64,000 bases of DNA. It comes from Candolleomyces eurysporus. Taxonomy: Eukaryota; Basidiomycota; Agaricomycetes; Agaricales; Psathyrellaceae. The translations under genes and the position numbers were made by a program. Each line of letters starts with the position of its first letter. Position 1 is the first letter of the stretch. This document shows positions 54,429 through 64,000 of the stretch, in pieces. The notes under the pieces are model-generated. The model did no database searches. It saw only the letters and a program-made list of their open reading frames with translations, and was not told the DNA's origin. The stretch covers positions 1-64,000 of the forward strand of contig JANBPK010000946.1 of NCBI GenBank assembly GCA_027579435.1, in the 5' to 3' direction.

Positions 54429-57178
54429 TTAAGGCGTCGGAGTCCAGGATTGAGGACGTTGACCCCACGGGACGTTGTTGGGAGTAGATGACACGCTCGG
54501 TCCCGTAACAGTGTTAGCGTTCATCGCAGCGGCTTGATGATAATCGAAGGACTGTTGAAAGAAACGAAATACATGATCAGTTAGCGAGATCAAGGTATAA
54601 CGAGACTAACGAGACTTACACCCTGAGGAGGAGGGTTGAAAGAACTATTAGCGTTCGTAGCGGGCAAACTGGGGCCCGCATTGGCGTTAGCATTATCGTC
54701 GTGAGCGTTATTCGTAGCAGGCGGCTGGTTCATAGAATAGTGAGCATTGGGAGGCTATACCGAAGGATCATCTGTCAGAAGAAAACCGACGTTCAAAAGT
54801 AAGTATCATACTCACCGGCGCAGGAATTCCGTAGCCCGGTCGAGCGTGAGCCCAAAAGTTGGGAGGAGGAGCCATAAGCATGCCCTGTGGAGGATACCCA
54901 TTGAAGGGGATTGATACTTGAGGCATGTGGTAGTAAGACGGGGGCAGCTGGTTAGCATTAGTGGCAGGATAGTGGTAGTGTCCTCCAAATGTAGGGTAAT
55001 GAGTGGCCGAGAAACCATCCGGGGGTGCCTGGTACCTTGGATCCGGAGTGAATTGCTGCATGGGAGGCATTGCGGGGGCCTGAGGCTGCTGCTGCTGTGC
55101 GCCGCTAGATCCGACTTGGCTGTACTGGATTGACCCTTCCAGAGGTGCTGTAGATGGACCGGGGACAGTAGACAAATCCACACTCGATTGTGCTTGATTG
55201 TTCTGCACCAATGGAGCAGGAGACGGGGAAGGGACAGCTGAAGAGATAGACTGGCCACATGAATTCCCCTGACGTTTTGCGGCCTCCTCCACTCTCTTCA
55301 GGTCAGCCTTGCTGCACCAGATGTTTTTCTCTGATTCGGGCATGTTTCTCCACTCGATCTTAACCTTTTCGGCAGACCAATGCAGACTGAACATCGTGTT
55401 CCGATACAGTATATAGCCATTTTCTGGCTTCTTCTCATTTGCGTCGGATGGCTGGGCGGAGGCGGAGGAGCCTGTCGCGGTGTGGCCCACCACAGCATCG
55501 GGGTTTTCAGAATGCCACACAAGCTGCATACCTCCATAGAGAGGTGGTGAGACCGTACTGGCTGTTTGACTATTTTCGTTGCCCCGGCTCCTGGAACCAG
55601 CACCGCGTCTACCCTTACCCTTGGTGCTAGCGCCCTGCTTCCCAGCACCCTGATTTTCACCGCGTGAAGTCGGAGCCTCAGAATCGGGACTCGAGACAAG
55701 GATCGACGAAACAACCGGTACTGCGGTAGGCATGTTGCTCGGAGCGACGGCATTCGCACGGCGAGTTGCGTTGACAGGAACGGGTTGAGCAAGAGGAGCG
55801 GCGGAGGTTTGAATGACTACACTACTGGAGACAGATGATTTTGCATTGTTGGTGACCTCTTGAGCACCTCGTTGATCCACTCCTTCGCTCGTAGCGCTAG
55901 AGGCGAGTTCAGGAAGCTGGACGTTGGGCCTGGATACGCAGACAGTATCACTGGCATTCGCGCTGGTGGTTCCACCGTGACTACCTGAGCTCACCGGAAT
56001 GTGTCGTGGAGCAGTAGAAGAGGTAGTCGCCCGAGCGACTGCACGGTTTGAGACAGCAGGGATCGCATTGGGGATGGTCGTTGCCTCCGAAGCCTCTTGT
56101 TGACGGGTTCCTTCATTGCCGGCACGAGAAGGTGCCGCGGACTCGACTGCGGCTGCATTGGCAAGAGCACCGGTCGCAGGAAGAGGGGCTGTAGAAGGAG
56201 TAGCCGCGTGTGCAGACGAAGGCTGAGGAATGCTGACCGCGATGGACTGTACTTTTGACTCGGACGCAGGGCGTTTGCTAGGTTGATCCTTAGACTCGGA
56301 TAGGCGGCGCTTGCGGGAAGAAGTCTTCTTGTTGGTGCTTGCTTGCTCTTTGGAGGCGTCGGTGGAAGGGGAGGGTCCTTCGGAAGGTCGCGATTGCGAT
56401 TTCTTGAGAGAAGAGGCCTTGGAAGATCGTGATTGAGTGCCGGAAACTTGTGCAAGGGGCGACGACGCTGGGAAATCCTGCAGCTCAGATGGATACGGGG
56501 AGATGACCTCCGAACCTGTGGCGGCGGCTCGGGCAGGTAACGACTCGGGGACAGGGGGCGCGTCACCGCCAGAGTCGTCAACGTTCGCCCCGTAGTATAC
56601 GCCCACCTCGTTCGCGTAAAAGTCGTCTTCGTCCAAATCGTTCAGAACGCGTCCTTTTTCTCGAGAACGCGTCGTATTCGTTGAGTGCTGCGAGTCGGAC
56701 GCGGAGTCCTGCTGTGGCACCGCGTCATCATCCGAGGGCCAAACGATATACTGGTTGAATAGTTCATCGACCTCTTCGCTCGTTGCGTCGCTTGCGTCTT
56801 GCTGGAGTGTTGGTAGTGCGATGGATGCGTATAAACTTTGAGGCTGCCCTGCAGAATGGAGATTGAAATTGGTGAGATTCCGCAGAGGATTTCTTGTCGC
56901 GGAAACGGTATTCCTCCCCTCTTCTTGACAGCCACGGTCGTCGAAAGAGGTGTCTGACACGACGAGAACGATGATTGAGCATGATATAAAGCCGAGAAGA
57001 AATAAGACATACTCTCTGTTCTGCAATCCCCGTTCTCGAGCCGTTCAGCATTGGCCTCGAATCCCTCCATATCCCTTCTCTGAAGTTGCGCTACCGACGA
57101 TCCGACTCCTGAGGATCTACCTCTGGAGCGCGGAGCCTGCTTTGAAGTTCGGGGTGGACGAGAGTTGCTAGTCTCCAT
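54429..57178 (-). CDS. Large disordered protein with an HMG-box-like segment
   Basis: Four exons (57178-57013, 56848-54816, 54754-54620, 54551-54429) give 818 residues, all joints in frame. It starts METSNSRPPRTSKQAP. Most of the protein is low-complexity: acidic and serine tracts, then alternating basic SKKSQSRPSE-type and alanine/serine regions, then a Q/P/Y-rich end. Near residue 540 the segment KKPENGYILYRNTM ... KIEWRNMPESEKNIW is reminiscent of the first and last parts of an HMG box, but a full box is not evident. Such a layout suits a transcriptional regulator. The name is uncertain: the HMG call rests on pattern alone. Confidence 0.65.
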
Positions 57179-60100
57179 GGACGATGAAGGTTTGTGTGAG
57201 GGGAGAGGAGGCACAGACTTGTTTGCGCCAAATAATTTGGGCACGTTTGAACAACTCCCATAGGGGCTGTCTTTCCAATTCGGGAAATCCTCCGCCAAAT
57301 ACCTCACATGGCCGTGTTTGGTCACGTGCAGCTGATTGGCTCGACCGAAAATGGAACACAACTCGCTCTGCACAGTACAGCGAGAAAGGCCTTCTGGAGA
57401 CAAAGACAACGACGCATGATGCATCCGAAGCCTTATAATTTAGCTGACGCGACCTTTAATGATCCAAAATAGGCCTGAACTTGGGACACGCCAGAGAGAC
57501 CAAGGTCATCCGGGAAAATATAAACGAGCTGCCAGAAATCGCCTGCGATGCATGATTGCAGTTGTGGAGAGGTGCGAAGCAATAGAGCAGCCTAACCTTG
57601 GAGTGGAATTGCTTACCAGGGGCAGACGGGCCACAGGTAGAGCAAAGGCAGAGTGAATGTGAATAAGGACAGGAAAGCCACGAGATTCCGGGTGGCAGTC
57701 AGACTTCCCAAGGTGAAGAGGCAATCCTCAAGCGTTCGCGTGGCCAGATTAAAACCAGATGTTGACTGAAGACTTGAGACTTGCCCAGGCATGACCATAG
57801 TAGCTGCTCTGAAAGAGCCTTTAGAGAGATCACAGAGGTAGGCACATCTACCGGGGGCGACCTATGGTTTTCTGTATCGATAGATGGTGCCCAAGCCCAG
57901 TAGCCATAGCGGCGCTCCATTCAGGTATCATTCCAAGGTGCGTTCCTCCGAATCCTCCGGAATCACTGTCGTACGCTCGAGCTAATACAATACAGCTCCC
58001 AGCAAAAACCTAACGTTAGCTAAAACGTATGAAAATAGCCTTGAAGCGGCCTACTCACCAGTCCTTCACGACTCTGCCTTCCAAGAGTCGTCCTCATTCA
58101 GAAGCAGTCTGCAATCTTGCCATCCATCTTTCTAGTCACTTGTCCCGCTGTCGCCCCTGGCTTTGAAAACTGAGTCAATCGGCGAGCTCAGGAAGCGATA
58201 CTGTTGATGAGAGGTGTCNNNTTCGTTAATGGTGCCTAGGCCCAGGTGTCTAGCTCGTTTGGACAACGCAGTCTCGGGAGGGTACGCGTCTTTTCCTTTC
58301 GTTCTTTCGCATAAGTTCGTCTTCTGCTCATTTACGCGTGTTTCCGAGAGACGCAGGGACTGGAGAGGGCAGGAAAAGTAGCTGGTATTTGTGAGGGTAG
58401 GACTGAACCGTAATTCCAGGCGTTACGTTGCTTTCTCGTTCCGAGCCGTTTTTAGGACAAATTGATCAAAAAGTGAATTCCTTGTGAATTTTCGATGACT
58501 CCCATTGGCTAGCGGAAAATAGATTATCAGATTATTTATGAATTAGAATTGTCCCTGTGCTTTGAGCTCGAAGGAAGAGAAGTGGTGGGCGAGTCCGCCC
58601 AAAGTTGCTTCAACAAAATCAATATATAAGCGCTATAGCTCTAATCCATGCAAAGAATCCCTCGACCCCTCTCATTAAGTTGGCAAGTGCATTAACAACC
58701 CACTTGATTTCCTCCTCAAAACCTCGTCTCATCGTACGTCCTTTCCAAAAGGTGATCAAACTTGCAAAACCTCTGTTGATTAACCCTACATCTCCTTCCA
58801 TTCCAATAATTCTGCTTTCGATCGCGGCTTTCAGGCTCCTCGAATTCTTTGAATGCNCAAGGCTATCGTCTCCGAGTACAATGAGGGAGGGGTTCCTCAA
58901 GATCGCGCGGAGTCGGTCAGGCGTCATTCTGTCTGCTTTAGACCTGCAGCCAGAACTGCGCGTGAACGTGCCAATTGACTGAGCGTTCCTAGGACGGGGT
59001 CTGATTCAGAGAGAGACGGAGATGCATTGGATCGATGGCTTCTACCCAGTCAGCTCATAAAAGATCACCCTTAGAATGACTAGACCAGATGCAACTACAT
59101 GCAAAGATGCGCGAGCCGCACAGGGCATTTCTGCGTAGCCACCTCTTGTGAGAAGACTCGACAAGCAAGGGGGTGAGANTNTGTCCGAANGTCAGGATTG
59201 GAGTATCCTTGCCTCATGGTGGATCCTTCCGGTGAGGATGAAGAGAGTCTTCTTAACCAAATGACGTCTTCCCGCCAATGGAGCTNCNGACATNNCTTTC
59301 GCCGAACAAACACGCAGCACGACCTCGCCAGCAATGACGCCATCCTCGTGGGGGATATGAGGGGCCTCTGGAAAGGAGCTTAGCTACTCTNGGGTCCTAC
59401 CAAGCGTCCTGGCTGACCAAATCCACAAAATGAGCACCCATGAACCTAACAGAAAACGCATGCTCTCAGTCGCTGCACAACCGATACATCCAAGGACCAG
59501 CGCGTGCACTCACCAATCACCATCNTGCAAATCCACAGTAGACTGCAATTGCCACGCCTCCNNCTCCAGCNCATGAGTCTNTCTATNTCCCCTTACTCTG
59601 AGAAGAGTTGCTNGAGCTCAGAGTTCCGAATCTCCCTGCAGAAGATCTCTCGATGCTTGAGCCTTGAGCCATCCCGCCAAACAGTGGTCATGNATTAGTG
59701 GGCACTCGGAATAGCTCNATCTTGATGACCNGGTAAAGCGGTGTATTTTTCNGATTTTTCGTAGGCAGTTGTACAGAANGNGTTTAAATGACCAGACAAG
59801 AGGAGGTGGAGGAGNNNANCCAACANACNTTTCCTCGNCTTGCGGATCTGAANTACTGCTTACNTCATCTCAATCCACCNCTCCTTATCGTACTTTGCTT
59901 NNTNGGGNTAATTGATTTTTCATTGGGNTGAGTGATTGTAGACAGGGAGAAATAGAAAGAAAAGCTAAAACTACAGTTAGGTACGTATCTATGTGTACTC
60001 TATGCATTGCATGGGCACCGGAAAATTACAAATGAATTACAGACGCTATGAAGAGAGAATTGCAGCGAGAAGAGAGAGAAAAGTGATGAGGAAGGAAAGA

Positions 60101-60271
60101 GAGAGNNNNNNCAGACAGTCAGAGGAAGTATAACAGCTGATAGTAGTANTNNGAAAACAAGTAATAGCAGCATANCAAGCAACTTGACACATTAAGTATT
60201 CGTACGTTGGCTCATTCCTGGGGGCCCTNCTCCCCAACCCTNTAACTTTTCTTTTTCTNGTGTGNGGGTTC
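57179..60271. other. 3-kb stretch without a supportable gene; low sequence quality after 58.2 kb
   Basis: It holds the promoter side of the disordered protein and the 3' flank of the cyclin. Open frames such as 58619-58927 minus have no motif. Ambiguous bases begin at 58219 and become frequent from 58858 to 60300, so small exons could be hidden. No RNA gene recognised. Confidence 0.5.
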
Positions 60272-62515
60272 TCAAGGACGAGGGCTCCCCATCTTAACAT
60301 CATCCTGCTCTGGCCCCTCTCCTCTCGGCGTGTGNGGCAGCTGCTGCTCCCTCACATCCGGCGTTCCCTCCCCTTCATCACCTCTATCCCCATGGATATC
60401 CACCTCCATGCTCTGCGCCCTACTCTCACTCGACGCATAGGGCTCATCATCNCCACCGAACGACGAACTCGCCGACGTACTAACACTCCTTCTCCTCCCA
60501 GACCGATTAGTCGGTCTCACAGTCGGCTCATCACTCGTCGTGCTCCCACTCCCACCATCCGTCGTCTCCCCCGCATCCGTCTCCGTCTCCGTTTCCGAAG
60601 CCCCAGCATCGTGCGCATGGTGCCTTCTCCGAGCCCTCCGAGCAGGTGAGCGCTCATCGTCATCATCAGAATCGCTATAATCGTCCGACTCTTCTTCATC
60701 AGAATACGCCGCGTCCTCCGAGTACGTACGCCCATTGATAGCGTTCCTGGTTGTAACNTGNATGGGAGGCGTTCGGCGACTCGATGAGGGCACNGCATCT
60801 CCCGTTTTCCAACCAATTTCCGATGAAGGAGGAACGGAAGTAGTGTATGACGATGGAGGATGGCCATGGGATGTGGGGCCAGGTGGGGTATTCGACCGTC
60901 TCCGAGCCATCGGAGCGGGTTCTGCAGAGAACGAGGGTCTTTGGAATGGCACAGGTGGCGGGTGGCGCGAAGAAGACGGTTGGGAAGTAAATGGAATCGA
61001 ATGATGATACAAATTTGCAGGATTGCCCCCTGACGCTGACCGAACATGACCCATGCTCGAACTCGCGGCCGCAGAGGGNAATGACGAATATGCATTCTGG
61101 CTATCCCTTCTCTGCATGACAGGAGGCTGCAGTATCGGTTTTGGAGGAAGGGCGCTAACACCTAGATACCACAACAGTCAACGACCGAGCAAATGAGGGT
61201 TCGGTGGGGACATACGCACTTGGGGTAGGAACGGTTTCCCTTTCCTTCCCTTCCTTCGGAAGATCTTTCTCCTTCCCGGCAGTGTTTGANTTTGAGAACA
61301 GGATTAATTGTTCTGCGTATCGCTGCATCTCGTCCCCTTTNATCACGAGTCGGAAGTCGTTCAAAAGGAGGAACTGTAGCTCCAGCTGGTTGAGCTCCGG
61401 AAGAGGAAGGCCTCCAACCTAGCAGGGAGANGTGCGGGAATGCAGGATGTGGGGTTTCGACATTTCGGAATTCGTGGATGGGGTTCAATAGAGAACGAAT
61501 CGTTGCAATGGCCAGGAGATAAAAGGGGTAGGTAATCNAGTTGTCAGTAAATTGAAGNATNTGATTCCAAGCAGGAGGTAACAATAAGACATCGCGAAAC
61601 CGACATCGAAACTCGAAGCGGGGACATAAAATAGCAGAAAGCAAGACACACCTTTGCATATCTGGAATTCGTATAGAACACGTCACTGAAGAATTTGCTC
61701 GCAACCGTGACCCCAGCAATGACTAGCCGATGCACGTTGTAGCTATCAATCACAAACGCCCTTCCTGTGCTTTCCAAACTCAGCTTCGCCATTCTATCGA
61801 AGTAAACCAGCAGGCTCAGGAAAACGTGGTTGGTGGTGGGGCAATATTTGAGAATCCGCAGGAAGTAAGCTTCCAGCGAGATGGTGGGGATGTTCCGTGC
61901 ATGGAACGTAAGTGTCGAGGCGGGCGTGCTGAGTGCGGTCCGTGAAGCCGCGGTAAGGGTATTCCAGATAGGTGAATGGATTTGAGGTGAGGCNAGGCTA
62001 TGGGCGGAAGATGAGGATGATGGGGAATGGCCTGAGGATAGGCTGTCATTGGTAGCTGCGATTTGTGTGAGCAGCGATGCAAGGAGTTTGAGTAGGTCGG
62101 TGGCTGGATAGGATGATATATCAAAGGCTGGCTGTGGTGGGGGCGGATTTGGATGCAGTGGGTNTGAGTCGGGGGGTGGCGGTGGCGGCGGTGTCGCAGG
62201 CCGTTTAGACGCCGTTGATGGGGCCATGGAAGTCGTGGCCGATGAGAGGGTCGACGACGAGGGCACACTTCCGTTGACATGATGGTGGTAGCTTGCTGCT
62301 CGGCTCGGTGGAACCTGGGGCTGGAAGTGGACTGAGCCCGAGCTGCTGCCGGTTCTCGAGTGGACGGGAGGCCTGTAGGTCACTGACGAGGTCCCGGATG
62401 CCTTGCGCTGCATCGTCGCGGACGACGAGGAAGAGGAGGAGCTAGACGCCGAGGTCGTCGTCGGAGGTGTGGGAGAAGTCGAATTGGGCGTGGTGGGATG
62501 GACCACGGCTAGCAT
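60272..62515 (-). CDS. Pho80/PCL-type cyclin
   Basis: Three exons (62515-61652, 61418-61216, 61154-60272) give 649 residues. After a ~190-residue S/P/T-rich N-terminus comes the cyclin box. It runs through ISLEAYFLRILKYCPTTNHVFLSLLVYFDRMAK, SYNVHRLVIAGVTVASKFFSD, FYTNSRYAKVGGLPLPELNQLELQFLLLNDFRLVI, the Pho80-subfamily pattern. The exon 2-3 joint uses the acceptor ctaggtgttag; the nearer AG would give a stop. The C-terminal ~290 residues are disordered, with an acidic block (DEEESDDYSDSDDDDE) and a basic RRARRRHH run. Such cyclins activate a Pho85-type CDK in phosphate and nutrient signalling. Several ambiguous bases lie in the coding region. Confidence 0.85.
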
Positions 62516-64000
62516 AGTCTATCACGTTAACCAGTAACTCTAGNGGAAAATGGGGCTCGTCGTCGTGACTAAAGTGGTCGTCGCCGTCGTCGGTGGTGGC
62601 GGCGCCTGGGGTGTAAATGGAATGGAAAAGCTGCGCGGTGAGGAGAGCTGTGGTGCCAATCTCCAATCAACAAAAACGATCAAGATGTCCGCTGCCTTTT
62701 CCCACGGCCCCACGCAGTCATCAGCCGGTCCAGGCACGCACGTGAAGTCGGCATTCGATGCTCCTCCTCGTACCTCCATCTTGCCACAGTAGCATCTCCC
62801 TCTCCAGCGCTCATCCATGTCTGAGTAGCACTGTAAGAACGTGCGTCAGTAGCCTACGTCTCGTCTCTCACATCCGTAACCTGGCTCGTTGACAGGGTAT
62901 TGGGCTAGACTTGGCTCAAAATAGAGAGGCTGAAGCATATCTGTTTGAGCTATGCTTATTCTGAAATATGACCAGAAGAGAAATTTTCTCGACGCATGCA
63001 CATGCACCAACGCCGCCCCACGGAAGTTGATTAACTTCGGAACTTACTCATGGATTGCTAATGCAGCGTTAGATCCTCTTGGGCCGACGCGCATTTGTCT
63101 CACACTGACAGAGCGTCTTGTGGCTCGTCTTCGACACACGAAGACCTCACGCACGTTCGTACACCTCCACTGGAGCTATCCTCATCGTAACTTCCTATCT
63201 CCGTCAGCCTGGTGTTTCCGTTGAAACTCTATTGTGACCGTACTAATTCAGTTCAGGATTCAATGGAGATTAGCGTTTCGACGGATGAAGATCCGTCATA
63301 CAGCCTTCAGACTTCCAAGGTTTAAACTATGAGCATAGATATCCTTATCTTTGGTTCCAAACTCTTCGCGGTTGCTATTTTGAACTCTCTCGTTACTCCA
63401 AAGTTTGTGCAGGAATTCTCTATGCCTTCGTAGCCAGCTGCCAACGTAACCCATCTTCGTTCCACTCCCCTTCTTGACTGAGTCGGAAGCCTTCTCCTCG
63501 ATCCTTACTAAACTTGTCCCGTTTGCGTCGGTACCTGTGCCGCAGTCCCATGCTCGGAATCGAGAAAAGATTTCATTCTTCGAGGATCTAGGCTGCTCCG
63601 TGTATCTCATAAGTCCTGTAGATGAAGAAGAGGGGTACGAGGATTACGATACATAGGTTGTATATAGGTAACTCGGAAATGATAAGATGCCGCCAAACCT
63701 CCGGATGACGTTGACATTTTATCAATCAGCAAGGGGACCGCCCCAGCCGGCACCCTTGCCTTTACGCACTTTTCTCTTTCATCCTCGTTTTATCCACCCA
63801 CGTTGAACCCAGAACGTAACGGGTGGCTCTCGGACCTCAGATTTCATGTCTCTGCCTCGATGACACAGCAAACTCGCCTACTGAGACTCATTACTCAGTA
63901 CTCAATGGTCACCACAATGTGGCTCTTAGTCACTTCCACCAGAAGGCCAGGCTCGGTGAGACATAGAAACCCAGTCTCCTCCAGCTCCGACTCGCTATTA
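62516..64000. other. Upstream region of the cyclin to the window end; no supportable gene
   Basis: Short frames only (for example 63296-63610 minus), without motifs or clear splicing. A gene starting beyond the window cannot be excluded. Confidence 0.45.

Noticed and set aside
58619..58927. Minus-strand frame of about 100 residues
   Set aside because: No start context, motif or exon partner; contains an ambiguous base and lies in a poor-quality stretch.
60272..61174. Cyclin exon 3 starting at the nearer acceptor (gtatctag)
   Set aside because: That joint gives an immediate stop after exon 2; the AG a few bases on keeps the frame.

Overview
The window looks like nuclear DNA of a filamentous basidiomycete (Agaricomycetes-like). 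The genes are intron-rich, with 50-75 bp GT-AG introns. There is a FunK1 kinase, NACHT-type STAND NTPases, an F-box gene, a chromodomain Ty3 element, and housekeeping genes (ERG27, mitochondrial IF3, CBC1, MSS1, a Pho80-type cyclin). Scattered ambiguous bases, dense between about 58.2 and 62.6 kb, point to a draft assembly, so isolated 1-nt frameshifts are treated with caution.

Region 1 (1-16.7 kb) is a transposon nest. A 5'-truncated, intron-containing fragment of an alternative NADH dehydrogenase gene is split by a hAT DNA transposon (1656-13070, near-perfect 8-bp target duplication). The hAT element is itself split by a young Ty3/chromovirus LTR retrotransposon (6322-12661, perfect GAATT target duplication, 365-bp LTRs with three differences). 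The LTR element carries the signature of self-primed reverse transcription. Two diverged copies of a long LTR-like repeat flank the NADH dehydrogenase fragment. Next come a decayed partial copy of the MSS1 5' region and a candidate solo LTR.

Region 2 (17.5-19.3 kb) is a broken NACHT NTPase gene.

Region 3 (20-33 kb) is a housekeeping block: MSS1 (mitochondrial tRNA-modifying GTPase, damaged near its 5' end), ERG27 (sterol 3-ketoreductase), mitochondrial IF3, a large helical-repeat mitochondrial-type protein, and CBC1 (nuclear cap-binding large subunit). ERG27/IF3 and the helical-repeat gene/CBC1 are divergent pairs. A small serine-rich protein of unknown function follows.

Region 4 (33.5-42.7 kb) holds a tandem triplication encoding three tiny secreted peptides with a shared C-terminus, a FunK1 (pseudo)kinase and an aldo/keto reductase. 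A 5'-truncated LINE is inserted just after the reductase, with a 20-bp target duplication.

Region 5 (45-64 kb) holds an uncharacterised protein, a frameshifted F-box gene, two palindromic TA-flanked MITE-like elements, an intact NACHT NTPase, a proline/serine/glutamine-rich protein with an HMG-like segment, and a Pho80-type cyclin. The remaining stretches show no supportable gene.
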